From: a virus
IMG/VR virus record: IMGVR_UViG_3300017917_003106
Location: 1-51,282 of that record
Length of the DNA stretch: 51,282 nucleotides
Direction: 5' to 3' (one strand)
Positions within the stretch are counted from its first letter, which is position 1. Each line of letters starts with the position of its first letter. The notes beneath the pieces are model-generated. The model saw only the letters and a program-made list of their open reading frames with translations. It ran no database searches and was not told the DNA's origin. Positions 17,781 to 26,332 of the stretch are shown here, in pieces. A program made the position numbers and the translations under genes.

Positions 17781-18362
17781 ATGTACAAGCATAAAAACGG
17801 ATTGATTTTAAAAAAAATAGAAAAAGAGGATTTAGATGATTTAAAAAATCTTAAAAACGAATCTTGGTTTGGTACTCATAATATAACCTTTGTTAATTCA
17901 GAAGACCAACTAAAGTGGTTTAATTCTTTAAATTCGAATAAAGATTTAATACTGATAATTTACGATTCCAAATTCAATAAAAAAGTAGGTTTATATAAAA
18001 TAAATGAAATTGATTGGGTAAACAGAAAATGTTCAGAGGGGCATGATGTATTTGAATCTTCTCGTGGACTTGGGTATGGTAAATTAATTTTAGAAGCGGG
18101 AATAGATTTTGTTTTTGAAGTATTAAATATGAACAGAGTAGAGGCAGAAGTTTTAGAAAACAATGTAGCATCTCAAAAATGTTGTGATTACGTTGGATAT
18201 AAAAAAGAGGGTGTAAAAAGAAAAGCTATTCATAAATGTGGAGAATATCTTGATTCATTTATTTACGGACTGTTAAGAAGCGAATGGAGTGAATTGGAAA
18301 GAGTTAAAAACTATGGTGGTATATGTAATACTTCATATGTACCAAAAAATGAAAAAAAATGA
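17781..18362 (+). CDS. GNAT-family N-acyltransferase
   Basis: A 193-residue acetyltransferase of the RimJ/RimL-like branch. The acyl-CoA pyrophosphate loop reads RGLGYG (R95-G100), preceded by SEGHDVFES and followed by a helix with LILEAGIDFVFE. NRVEAEVLENNVAS is the motif B strand with the conserved Asn. Immediately downstream of the DegT aminotransferase, it most likely acylates the amino sugar formed there, as in pseudaminic-acid-like or viosamine-type pathways. The stop overlaps the next ATG. The sugar identity is not inferable. Confidence 0.85.
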   Translation: MYKHKNGLILKKIEKEDLDDLKNLKNESWFGTHNITFVNSEDQLKWFNSLNSNKDLILIIYDSKFNKKVGLYKINEIDWVNRKCSEGHDVFESSRGLGYGKLILEAGIDFVFEVLNMNRVEAEVLENNVASQKCCDYVGYKKEGVKRKAIHKCGEYLDSFIYGLLRSEWSELERVKNYGGICNTSYVPKNEKK

Positions 18363-19021
18363 AAGTAGCGTTAGTATTAACCGGATTAGCAAGAAATGTA
18401 AAAGAAGGTTATAATCAATATTGGAAACATATAATTGATAATTATGAAACCGATGTTTATTTATATTATTGGAAAGATGGAGAATATGAAACCGTTTTAG
18501 ATACTTACACACCTAAAAAATATGTTTGCAAAGAACCGTTTTCATTTTTAAATTACAGAGAAAATGTAATATCACCTGGTGATAAATTGGCAAGACCAAT
18601 ATTTCCATACAATGTTGCAGGTAATTTTACTTCACTTCCAATGATTTATGCTTGGCAAAATGGTTATAATTTAATAGAAGGTGAATACGATTGTATAATC
18701 AGAAGTAGATTTGATATGGGGTCTGATACACCAATTGATTTAGAAAAAATTGATTTAGAAAAAATAAATGTAAGTAATCACCATTGGCCAAATTCTGAAA
18801 TTTTGGATGATAATATTCTTATTTCAAATCAAAAAAATTCAACCGAATTATACAAAGATATATTTGATGTCTTTGTAAAAAATATAAAAGAAGAAGGTTT
18901 AATACATTTTGGTGAAAAAAATTTTACAAAAATAGTTGCACAAAAAAATTTATACAATAAAGTGTGTAAATCAAATGAAATAAACTTTAAGTTATTAAGA
19001 GAATTTAAAATTTGGTATTAA
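18359..19021 (+). CDS. Glycosyltransferase-like protein (RSRFD motif)
   Basis: A 220-residue protein beginning with the strand MKVALVLTGLARNVKEG, typical of capsule-type transferase-like proteins. CIIRSRFDM (R115, R117, D119) is a signature remembered from surface-polysaccharide transferases of unknown specificity, where the Asp may serve as metal ligand. NVAGNFTSLPMIYAW lies between. No DxD is present. It shares codon style and tight spacing with the operon. The most cautious reading is a sugar-related protein, probably a transferase. Confidence 0.6.
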   Translation: MKVALVLTGLARNVKEGYNQYWKHIIDNYETDVYLYYWKDGEYETVLDTYTPKKYVCKEPFSFLNYRENVISPGDKLARPIFPYNVAGNFTSLPMIYAWQNGYNLIEGEYDCIIRSRFDMGSDTPIDLEKIDLEKINVSNHHWPNSEILDDNILISNQKNSTELYKDIFDVFVKNIKEEGLIHFGEKNFTKIVAQKNLYNKVCKSNEINFKLLREFKIWY

Positions 19022-19022
19022 A

Positions 19023-19763
19023 ATGAAAATAGGATATGTTATACCACTATATTTTGGACCACGAAATTACATTCATCCAAAATACAACGATGATATTTTT
19101 TTTCTAATTAAGACTCAATTTCAGTACATAGGAAACCTAAATTGTAAATTAGATAAAATTTATATAATATGTACATTTGATGATTGGAGTTCATCGGATA
19201 ATATAATAAATGAGTTAAAAATCATTTTAAAAGATTATAATAATGTTGTTATAGAAAAAAGAGAAAATCTAGGTGGTTCATATTGTTCTTGGAAACATGC
19301 ATTAAATATGGATAATGGAGAATGTGATTATATCTTTTTAAATGAAGATGACCACGTACTTTTTGAACCAAACATTATTGGAGAACTTTTACAATATTGG
19401 GATGAAACACCGGAATTACTTTATTTGTGCCAATATTGGACAGATAAACCATACAGTATTTTTCATAATGGAATATCTTATTCAGTTCCCAAACATGCAA
19501 CGATGTCTGCTGGATTATTAAACAATAAACTTTATAACAAATTAAGAATTGAAAACAACTTAGATTTCAGAGTTGTTTATGATGGAGGATATAACGCTAT
19601 GTATCTTAATCAATCTATCTTTTTAGAAGATTACAGAGAAAACAACATTTTAATAAAAGATTGGAGAGAAAAATATAGTTCATATTTTCCACATAGTGAT
19701 ATAGATTTTGGAAATGAAAATGGATTAAAATTGTTAATGCCAATTATAGAAAAATATTTTTAA
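19023..19763 (+). CDS. GT-A-type glycosyltransferase
   Basis: A 246-residue protein with a Rossmann-like N-terminus (IGYVIPLYFGP), RENLGGSYCSWKHAL in the middle and FLNEDDH (E108, D109, D110) at the expected metal-binding position. The pattern of an N-terminal strand, GGSY..W loop and acidic triad is shared with several genes nearby, suggesting relatedness. SAGLLNNKLYNKL may form part of the acceptor side. It starts one base after the previous stop. Donor and acceptor unknown. Confidence 0.7.
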   Translation: MKIGYVIPLYFGPRNYIHPKYNDDIFFLIKTQFQYIGNLNCKLDKIYIICTFDDWSSSDNIINELKIILKDYNNVVIEKRENLGGSYCSWKHALNMDNGECDYIFLNEDDHVLFEPNIIGELLQYWDETPELLYLCQYWTDKPYSIFHNGISYSVPKHATMSAGLLNNKLYNKLRIENNLDFRVVYDGGYNAMYLNQSIFLEDYRENNILIKDWREKYSSYFPHSDIDFGNENGLKLLMPIIEKYF

Positions 19764-19773
19764 ACATTAAAGT

Positions 19774-20538
19774 ATGAGTAAGTTAGTAAGTGGATACCTT
19801 TGGGCATTTAGAAATTATGAAAGTGGAAAAAAATCTGTAAATAGTTTAAGAAAGTTTTATCCTGATGCTGATATTTTTATCAATGTTGATTTTGAAGGAG
19901 ATGTTGAAAACTATAAAAAAGTTTGTGAAGAAATTGGAGGAACTATTTCAGTAAATCAATTTCAATTAGGTTATTGTGGAAACTTTGGAGATAGAGATTT
20001 TGGATATGAATGTTGGAGTAGAGAATCAACTTTTGAATGGTTGAGAGGCATTTATGAAGCATGTAAAAAAACTAATTCAAAATATATGTTTTTATTGGAA
20101 GAGGATGATTTTATATTGAAGAATGTTAGTTTACTTAATGAAGAAGTATCAATGGCAATCCATCCAACGGCACCATCACCAACGGGTTGGAACAGACCTA
20201 ATTTTATACCAAATGAGTTTTTATTATATATAAATGATAAAGGTGGTATAGCAGAATCACCTGGATATGCAAGTGGTGGTGGAACATTTTTTAACAGATT
20301 GGAATTCATAGATGCTTGGGAAAGAGTTAAAAATGACCTTTGGAAAGATTATGATTATCTCAAATCTGTAAACAAAATAATTGGATGGGCGGATTATATA
20401 TTACAGTTTGTTATGCAAGTTGGTGGATATCAAATAGTTCAAAACAATCAATTGTGTGAGCATTGGGAATTACCAAACGATTGGGAAAAATTTGAAATAG
20501 TTACAGGTCTAAAAGACCATACTTTAATAAAATTATGA
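19774..20538 (+). CDS. GT-A-type glycosyltransferase
   Basis: A 254-residue protein. The N-terminus reads LVSGYLWAFRNYESGKKSVN, followed by DADIFINVDFEGD. FLLEEDDF (E109, E110, D111, D112) occupies the metal-site position, as in the preceding gene. The glycine-rich SPGYASGGGTFFNR and the late GWADYILQFVM segment with its Asp could supply acceptor and catalytic residues. It overlaps the following gene by 4 bases. Part of a run of five consecutive transferase-like genes. Confidence 0.7.
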   Translation: MSKLVSGYLWAFRNYESGKKSVNSLRKFYPDADIFINVDFEGDVENYKKVCEEIGGTISVNQFQLGYCGNFGDRDFGYECWSRESTFEWLRGIYEACKKTNSKYMFLLEEDDFILKNVSLLNEEVSMAIHPTAPSPTGWNRPNFIPNEFLLYINDKGGIAESPGYASGGGTFFNRLEFIDAWERVKNDLWKDYDYLKSVNKIIGWADYILQFVMQVGGYQIVQNNQLCEHWELPNDWEKFEIVTGLKDHTLIKL

Positions 20539-21326
20539 AATATACAATATTAGGGTGTATAACAAAATATACAGTTGATGATATTAAACCATATGTTGAA
20601 TCAATAAAACAAAGCGGATTCAATGGAAATAAGGTTATGTTGGTGTACGATGTATCAGAAGAAACCTTAAAATATTTGGATGATAACGGTTGGTTATTAG
20701 TTCAATCAGAATTATATGAACACATTATCTTACAAAGATTTAGAGATATTTACGCACTTTTAGACCAATTAGAAACGGATATAATTATTTGGACAGATGT
20801 TAAGGATTTAGTATTCCAAAACAATCCCATACATTGGATTGAAAAGAATATGAAAAAAGACATTTTGGCACTATCTGAATGTGTAAAGTTTAAGGATGAT
20901 AGTTGGGCAGTTGTAAATGCGGGTTCATCATTTCCGTTAGAATGGGAGTGGTTGCAAGATAAGATATCATATTGTGCAGGAACTATTGTTGGTAAAAAGG
21001 AAGCAATCAGAGACCTATTTATTGATATTTACAGATGGAGTAAAACTACTGCAAATCCACAACAACTTTCAGACCAGGCAGCATACAACGTTCTTATAAA
21101 CCTACATCAATTTAAGAATGTAGTTCAATTTGTAAATCAAGAGGAAGGATTTGCAACTCAATTAGGAACGGTTTTTATAAAAGGAAACGAATTACCTATA
21201 ACAGAACCAACACCAATATACAAAAACGGAAAGTTCTATAATCAAAATGGAAATGAGTTTTGTATAGTTCATCAATACGATAGAAATCCACAGATAAAAG
21301 AAGAAATTAAACAACTATACAAATGA
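20535..21326 (+). CDS. Glycosyltransferase-like protein (GT8/DUF-type)
   Basis: A 263-residue protein with LGCITKYTVDDIKPY at the start, IIIWTDVKDLVFQ (D88 and D91) as the donor and metal motif, then CAGTIVGKKEAI, SDQAAYNVLI and VHQYDR. This order matches a group of bacterial proteins related to GT8-like transferases in which TD.KD.VFQ replaces DxD. It is soluble. Translational coupling to both neighbours (ATGA-type overlaps) indicates a shared pathway. Specificity unknown. Confidence 0.68.
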   Translation: MKYTILGCITKYTVDDIKPYVESIKQSGFNGNKVMLVYDVSEETLKYLDDNGWLLVQSELYEHIILQRFRDIYALLDQLETDIIIWTDVKDLVFQNNPIHWIEKNMKKDILALSECVKFKDDSWAVVNAGSSFPLEWEWLQDKISYCAGTIVGKKEAIRDLFIDIYRWSKTTANPQQLSDQAAYNVLINLHQFKNVVQFVNQEEGFATQLGTVFIKGNELPITEPTPIYKNGKFYNQNGNEFCIVHQYDRNPQIKEEIKQLYK

Positions 21327-22210
21327 AAGGTGTAATTACAATATTTTCAATGCCACAAGAATTGGAAGATTTGGCATTAACATTGGATAAACTAAAAAGA
21401 AACTCTGCATTTATAGATAATTCTGTAAATTATAAAGTAGAAGTTACTATGTGTTTATCGGACCAATTAACCGATTGGGAAAAAACACAATTACCAAAAC
21501 AATACATTAAAGATAGAACAACAGAATTATGCCAAAAATACTTAGATTGGTGTGATTTTTCATTACAATTTGATAACGAAGAAGTATTGGGATGTGTATC
21601 TCAAAGAAGATGGAGTTTGAAAAACAATCAGGACGCAGATTTCTTTATTTGGTTAGATTGTGATATGTTGTTTAAAGATACTACATTATATTACATAACT
21701 TCTGCATATCAAATGGTAAAGGATAGTGGATTGGATATGTTTGTAATAACACCGCAGTTTTTAAAACAATGGGATAATACTTGGGATGTTGTTGCAAACA
21801 AAAAATATTGGAATTATCCTATAAATTACCACTTAACGGCAGATGTTTATAGTGAAGTCTTACCACAATTTGAAGAAGTAAATGTATCAGAGATAAATAC
21901 GTTTAAGTTTGCAGGAGGGTGGTTTACACTTATTTCTAAAGACCTATTAAATAAAGTTGGTGTTCCGGAATCATTTGGACATTATGGATTGGAGGATACA
22001 TTTGTTATGGTATGTTGTATGTATATGAAACAAAGGGGAGAGAATGTATCACAATTTGTTATAGAAAACATAATTGCAAATGAAATACATAAAAATAGAA
22101 CCAATAATACTATAAAAAACTTCATAAGTTCAAAGGATAAGAAAGAGGAGTTTAAGAGAATTGCTGAACAAAATTTTGAAAAAGAAGTTAATAATTTCAA
22201 TAATAAATAA
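21323..22210 (+). CDS. GT2-like glycosyltransferase
   Basis: A 295-residue GT-A enzyme. MKGVITIFSMPQELEDLAL opens the fold, IWLDCDMLF gives a clear DxD (D112-C-D114), and FAGGWFTLISKDLL with HYGLEDTFV forms the acceptor loop and catalytic Asp region seen in processive and non-processive GT2 proteins. It is the last gene of the glycan block. A TATATTTATA motif follows 6 bases after the stop, marking the next transcription unit. Confidence 0.82.
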   Translation: MKGVITIFSMPQELEDLALTLDKLKRNSAFIDNSVNYKVEVTMCLSDQLTDWEKTQLPKQYIKDRTTELCQKYLDWCDFSLQFDNEEVLGCVSQRRWSLKNNQDADFFIWLDCDMLFKDTTLYYITSAYQMVKDSGLDMFVITPQFLKQWDNTWDVVANKKYWNYPINYHLTADVYSEVLPQFEEVNVSEINTFKFAGGWFTLISKDLLNKVGVPESFGHYGLEDTFVMVCCMYMKQRGENVSQFVIENIIANEIHKNRTNNTIKNFISSKDKKEEFKRIAEQNFEKEVNNFNNK

Positions 22211-22216
22211 TTGGTA

Positions 22217-22226
22217 TATATTTATA
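22217..22226 (+). promoter_or_regulatory. Recurrent motif TATATTTATA (candidate phage promoter)
   Basis: TATATTTATA in the 37-base gap before the gene at 22248, beginning 31 bases before that ATG. It separates the glycan operon from a putative virion-gene block. No TTTG is found 20 bases upstream, so it is not a standard host promoter. Confidence 0.5.
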
Positions 22227-22247
22227 TCAGTATAATAAACTAAAAAT

Positions 22248-23552
22248 ATGAAATTTGAACTAACCAACCCAAAAGCTTGGAAAGCAGTATCGGAAAGAAA
22301 TATCCCAATGGCACACAAAATCAAAGTTTATGAAAAACTTGGTGGTGCATATCGTTTAGGTGAGAACGGTGGAGAGCAAGTATTCAACGATATAACAGAA
22401 TTGTTAAAAAGTAAATTAAACGAAGAAGAGGGTTCAGACCACGAAGTGGGGATGGCATTAAATCAATTAGATGATATCATCAAAAATGCAACCGAACTTA
22501 AAGGAAAAATTGGAACCGAAGAAACTAATTTAGCAGGTTGGATTCAGGACCACATTTCACAAGCACAGAACTTCATTAACCAAGCAAACACCGGTTTCCA
22601 CAAATTGGATAATAGTGAATTAAGTGAAGGGTTCAAACACATCATTTCAGTAGAAACTCCAACACAGGTAGTATCAAAACCAGTTCAAAAACAAATTGAG
22701 GATTTGGCTAAGAAGGGAGTTCGTTCAAAAGAAATTGGTTTGAAAATGGGATTTGTTGGAAACAACAAAGCAGCAGAAAACGCATTTCAAAAACTAAAAA
22801 ATAAAATCTACTTTGCATTAGATAGCAGATACGAATCAATCAACGAAGGTGTTAGAGTAGAGGATGAAAGACACATCGGTAATGGTTTAATGATTATCAT
22901 TAATGATAACGGTAAAATGATATCTGCATATTTCAAAAACAAAAAGAACGCAGATAAATACAACAGAAATAACGAAGAGGATGTAAAAACCATATTAGAT
23001 TTGGCAAAGAAAGCCGGATTTGGTAAATCATTAGATGAATCGGTCAACGAAGTAAAATATCCAACTGATTTAGAAGTTGGTTCTGTAATAATGGGACAAG
23101 GTTTTACTATGTTAAAAGGAATCGAAGGTGGCAAATATTACAAAGTTGTTGAAATGGATGATTATTCGGCGACATTGGTTCCATCTGATAAAAATGGTAA
23201 TGTAAAAGGTTCTAAAAAAGTTAGACATAAATTAGATTCAATCGAAGGTGGTATTAAAACAGCAAAGAGAGGTGATGAAAACGGAATTGTTGTAATTAAA
23301 GAATCAATCAACGAAGGTGTTTCTCCAAAAGAATTGGAAAAGATTAAATCGGCAGTAGAAGCAGCATCTTCATTTATGAGTGTTGGTTCAGAATTGAAAA
23401 AAATGGGTATAAGATACATTTTCGCAACCGAACCACTTCCAATCTACATCGTTCAACCAACTCCAAATAATAAGGTTGCAATTGTAAACAAAAGATACGC
23501 AACTAAACCTGATTTCGTAGTAGGTGATATTGCAGTAGGTGTAATGGACTAA
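22248..23552 (+). CDS. Putative virion-associated protein with repeated ES(I/V)NE sites
   Basis: A 434-residue protein not matching a named family. Helical N-terminal half (KAWKAVSERNIPMAHKIKVY; NQLDDIIKNATELKGKI) is followed by three short acidic linkers with the same core: ESINEG near residue 200, ESVNEV near 265 and ESINEG near 350. The sites separate small domains of about 70-90 residues. T4-like prohead proteases cut after (L/I)xE-type sites, so these may be processing sites in a head protein. Its own phage-type promoter motif lies upstream and a membrane coiled-coil protein follows. Confidence 0.55.
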   Translation: MKFELTNPKAWKAVSERNIPMAHKIKVYEKLGGAYRLGENGGEQVFNDITELLKSKLNEEEGSDHEVGMALNQLDDIIKNATELKGKIGTEETNLAGWIQDHISQAQNFINQANTGFHKLDNSELSEGFKHIISVETPTQVVSKPVQKQIEDLAKKGVRSKEIGLKMGFVGNNKAAENAFQKLKNKIYFALDSRYESINEGVRVEDERHIGNGLMIIINDNGKMISAYFKNKKNADKYNRNNEEDVKTILDLAKKAGFGKSLDESVNEVKYPTDLEVGSVIMGQGFTMLKGIEGGKYYKVVEMDDYSATLVPSDKNGNVKGSKKVRHKLDSIEGGIKTAKRGDENGIVVIKESINEGVSPKELEKIKSAVEAASSFMSVGSELKKMGIRYIFATEPLPIYIVQPTPNNKVAIVNKRYATKPDFVVGDIAVGVMD

Positions 23553-23565
23553 TAAAAATCAGAAA

Positions 23566-23880
23566 ATGGAAAACATATATTCAGTTTTAATAACGGCAAT
23601 TACAGTATTAGGTGGAGCAGGTGCATGGAGATATTATGAGAAAAGAGCAATCAGAAAAGAAAAGGATGAGGAGTTTATCAGACACGATTGTAGAGATAGA
23701 ATTGCAAAACTTGAAGCACTACTTGCATCATCTTCGCAAGAAAAAGATGAAATGCGAAACCTTATTATTCAACTCACAGCACAAGTTGCAGAGTTAAGAG
23801 TTAAGGTGGAGTTTCTTTCCGCTGAAAACGAAAAGTTGGAAAAGAGTAGAAAAAGAAAAAAGACTATACTAAATGACTAA
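23566..23880 (+). CDS. Small membrane-anchored coiled-coil protein
   Basis: A 104-residue protein. Residues 5-24 (YSVLITAITVLGGAGAWRYY) form a single hydrophobic segment, followed by a charged coiled coil with heptad-like Leu/Ile/Val (RIAKLEALLASSSQEKDE, LIIQLTAQVAELRVKVEFL) and a very basic tail. This layout resembles an inner-membrane spanin or a holin accessory, but no lipoprotein partner is adjacent. It overlaps the downstream gene by 8 bases. A lysis role is only a guess. Confidence 0.65.
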   Translation: MENIYSVLITAITVLGGAGAWRYYEKRAIRKEKDEEFIRHDCRDRIAKLEALLASSSQEKDEMRNLIIQLTAQVAELRVKVEFLSAENEKLEKSRKRKKTILND

Positions 23881-24574
23881 CAAAAAACTATTGAATGAGT
23901 TTTTTACAAAATCAACTTCCGCAATGTGGCACGGAATGAAAGTTGAGTTTGGAAAGGTGTATGGAAATCCTGCACTTAATGCATTTAAACCAGTTGAAGA
24001 AGCAGTTAGTAAAAAATTAAGAGTATTTGATTTTGATGATACATTAGTTCAAACAAAATCTAACATATACGTTACACAAAAAAATGGTAAAAAATTAACT
24101 CTAACACCGGGTGAATATGCAGTTTATGATGAAAAGCCTGGAGATGAGTTTGATTTTTCAGATTTCCAAAGTGTAAAACAACCACAAGAAATAAAAGGTG
24201 TAACCAGATTATTAAAAAATATAGTAAGAGTAGGTGGAGCAGATGTGGTGATATTAACTGCAAGAGAAGCATACAAACCTGTAAAGGATTACTTAAATGA
24301 TATTGGGTTAAATAACATTTATGTTGTTGCATTGGGAGATGCAGACCCACAAAAGAAAGCTGACTGGATTGAAGGTAGGATAAAAGATGGAGTAAATGAT
24401 GTATATTTTATTGATGACTCACATAAAAACATTCAGGCAGTAAAGAGTTTGGAAAAAAAATATCCAAAGATATCTCTTAAAGTAAGACATGTTCAGCATG
24501 AAATACCAAAGGCACCAAAACAGGTGAGTGAAAGAATTTCAATGTTAAACAGATTGGTTCCAAAATACAAATAG
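23873..24574 (+). CDS. HAD-superfamily phosphatase
   Basis: A 233-residue protein whose HAD core begins around residue 49: FDFDDTL (nucleophile D53, acid/base D55), VVILTARE (motif II Thr), ADPQKKADWI with Lys of motif III, and FIDDSHKNIQA (motif IV). It resembles phage HAD phosphatases of the polynucleotide 3'-phosphatase or nucleotidase kind. The first 45 residues precede the core and begin TNKKLLNEFF, a leader like those of head-packaged phage proteins processed at LxE. The substrate is not inferable. Confidence 0.78.
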   Translation: MTNKKLLNEFFTKSTSAMWHGMKVEFGKVYGNPALNAFKPVEEAVSKKLRVFDFDDTLVQTKSNIYVTQKNGKKLTLTPGEYAVYDEKPGDEFDFSDFQSVKQPQEIKGVTRLLKNIVRVGGADVVILTAREAYKPVKDYLNDIGLNNIYVVALGDADPQKKADWIEGRIKDGVNDVYFIDDSHKNIQAVKSLEKKYPKISLKVRHVQHEIPKAPKQVSERISMLNRLVPKYK

Positions 24575-24576
24575 AA

Positions 24577-24584
24577 TATATTTA
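24577..24584 (+). promoter_or_regulatory. Recurrent promoter-like motif (TATATTTATT variant)
   Basis: TATATTTA followed by TT, starting 27 bases before the ATG at 24604, the same spacing as at 8373 and 48408. ATTG at 24553-24556 is 20 bases upstream, so a weak host-type promoter is also possible. Confidence 0.42.
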
Positions 24585-24603
24585 TTTACACAATAGAAAA
24601 GAT

Positions 24604-24825
24604 ATGACAAATTATAGAGCAGCATCGGCAGTAGAAATTACAGGTAGTGCAACCGCATCATCAAGAGCGTGGGGTGTATTAAAATCAACTACTGGAACTT
24701 CTGGTTCGATTACATTAGATGATAGAACTACTATTAAAATAGAACATTTGGCAGTTGGACAACCGTTCCCTTGTCATGTAAAAAGTGTTTCTGTTAGTGC
24801 AGGAAGTGTTTACATTTTAGCATAA
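24604..24825 (+). CDS. Small beta-rich protein, possible virion decoration protein
   Basis: A 73-residue protein rich in Ser, Thr, Ala and Val with beta-strand alternation: YRAASAVEITGSATASSRAW, then GSITLDDRTTIKI and a final VKSVSVSAGSVYILA. The ending resembles small phage proteins that I remember beside structural genes in marine T4-like phages. It lacks cysteines, charge clusters and membrane segments. A decoration or tail-associated role is inferred from composition and position only. Confidence 0.6.
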   Translation: MTNYRAASAVEITGSATASSRAWGVLKSTTGTSGSITLDDRTTIKIEHLAVGQPFPCHVKSVSVSAGSVYILA

Positions 24826-24845
24826 AGTATAGTATTAAATAGGTT

Positions 24846-25292
24846 ATGATTTATTTATTTACAGGACAACCTGGTAGTGGTAAAACTACTTTGGCAAAAA
24901 AGTTACAGTTCTTTCTCCAAACCGATAAGAAAAATTGGAGAAAATCCGTATTCCACATTGACGGTGACCAATTAAGAGAATTATTTCCAAACACAGATTA
25001 TTCAAAAGAAGGTAGGTTGAAAAACATTCAACTTGCATTTAATATTGCAAAGTTCCTACATCATAGTGGAAACGATGTTGTAATCAGTTTAGTTTCTCCA
25101 TACAAAGAATTGAGGGATGAATTGAAAAAGGATTGTAGAGCAACTGAAATATACTGCCACACTAAAAAAATTAGAGGTAGGGAAGATTTCTTTGCATTAG
25201 ATTACGAGAAACCAACGGAGTTTTTTGTTGATTTGGACACATCCGAAAATACAGATGATACATTTAAAAAGTTATTAAAATTAATCCTATGA
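24846..25292 (+). CDS. Adenylylsulfate (APS) kinase-like P-loop kinase
   Basis: A 148-residue P-loop kinase. Walker A is GQPGSGKTT (7-15). IDGDQLRELF at about 39-48, SKEGRLKNIQLAFNIAKFL and a late REDFFALDYEKP follow the CysC pattern (DGDxLR, ExRxxNI, YExP). APS kinase makes PAPS, the sulfate donor. The protein is shorter than typical CysC (about 200 residues), so another small kinase of the same superfamily is possible. It overlaps a nucleotidyltransferase gene by 4 bases, and a sulfotransferase lies one gene further, which favours the PAPS role. Confidence 0.72.
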   Translation: MIYLFTGQPGSGKTTLAKKLQFFLQTDKKNWRKSVFHIDGDQLRELFPNTDYSKEGRLKNIQLAFNIAKFLHHSGNDVVISLVSPYKELRDELKKDCRATEIYCHTKKIRGREDFFALDYEKPTEFFVDLDTSENTDDTFKKLLKLIL

Positions 25293-25651
25293 AAAAATAT
25301 GCATTATACATCGGTAGATGGCAAAACTGGCACAAAGGACATGAGTGGCTAATTAACCAACAATTGGAAAAGGGCAAAAATGTTTGGGTAGCAATCAGAG
25401 ATGTTCAGCAGGATGAAAACAATCCAAAAACTGCACAACAAATCCTAAAAGAATTACAAAACGAACCATTCTTTACCAATAATTTTGATAAAATATTGTT
25501 ATCAATTATTCCAGATATAGAATCTGTAAATTACGGCAGAGGAGTTGGTTATGAAGTAATATATCATGAACCACCAACTGAAATTGGAGAAATTAGTGGA
25601 ACGAAAATTCGAAAAGGTGATATTGATAGCACAGGTAATCCAATACACTAA
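25289..25651 (+). CDS. Small HxGH nucleotidyltransferase
   Basis: A 120-residue cytidylyl/adenylyltransferase-like protein. GRWQNWHKGHEWLI contains the HxGH nucleotide-binding motif (H15, H18), and ISGTKIRKG near residue 103 is the ISxTxIR motif that binds triphosphate. With the kinase it is translationally coupled to, it could prepare an activated phosphate or sulfate compound. An ATP-sulfurylase role would complete APS synthesis, but the size fits small NMN- or CTP-type transferases better. Confidence 0.78.
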   Translation: MKKYALYIGRWQNWHKGHEWLINQQLEKGKNVWVAIRDVQQDENNPKTAQQILKELQNEPFFTNNFDKILLSIIPDIESVNYGRGVGYEVIYHEPPTEIGEISGTKIRKGDIDSTGNPIH

Positions 25652-25663
25652 TATACTTTCAGA

Positions 25664-26332
25664 ATGGTTTCTTTGGATTCTAAATTTATATTTTTGTTAC
25701 CTCCTAAAACCGGTTCAACTTCCTTTACACAATGTCTGAAAAATTCTGAAATTAGATTTTCTAAACCACAAAAAAATCCGGAATATCCGGAATATCATCT
25801 TACTCTTTCTGAATTATTAGATTTGTATAATATAAAAATAGAAGAATTATCTGACTATAAAATAATTCAAATTATTAGAAATCCATACGATAGATTTATT
25901 TCTTCATATTTTCATCAAATAGAAATACATAACAAATATAATTCAATTGATGAGTTGCTGAATAATCTTTTAATATATAAAAGCCTATTACCAAATAAAC
26001 TAAATCAATTTTATATGAAATTTTATGGAACTATTCAATATAAATTTCATTCTTTTTCTAATAAAAATTGGGGAGGTGCTAGATTTTGGTTTGAACAAAA
26101 TTGGTGGAATGATGTAGACGCTAATGTTACATATTTTAAATTGGAGGAAATATCAAAGGACATATCCCAATTATCAAATTTTATAAATTTTAAATTAAAC
26201 CAATTAGATAATCTGAAACCCAATTTATCTAAAAGAGAGATAGATTATAAAATATATTATAATTCGGAAATATTTGAAAAGGTAAAAAAACTATATGTTA
26301 ATGATGTAAAATTATTTGATTATGAATTTTAA
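25664..26332 (+). CDS. Sulfotransferase
   Basis: A 222-residue PAPS-dependent sulfotransferase. The 5'-phosphosulfate loop reads LLPPKTGSTSF (13-21) and the 3'-phosphate-binding motif reads IIRNPYDRFISSYFH (R72 to S80 region), both close to the family consensus. TYFKLEEI in the C-terminal part matches the third conserved block. No signal or membrane segment is present. It follows an APS-kinase-like gene, so donor synthesis and transfer are encoded together. Acceptors could be the phage-made glycans from 8615-22210 or host surface polymers. Confidence 0.85.
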   Translation: MVSLDSKFIFLLPPKTGSTSFTQCLKNSEIRFSKPQKNPEYPEYHLTLSELLDLYNIKIEELSDYKIIQIIRNPYDRFISSYFHQIEIHNKYNSIDELLNNLLIYKSLLPNKLNQFYMKFYGTIQYKFHSFSNKNWGGARFWFEQNWWNDVDANVTYFKLEEISKDISQLSNFINFKLNQLDNLKPNLSKREIDYKIYYNSEIFEKVKKLYVNDVKLFDYEF

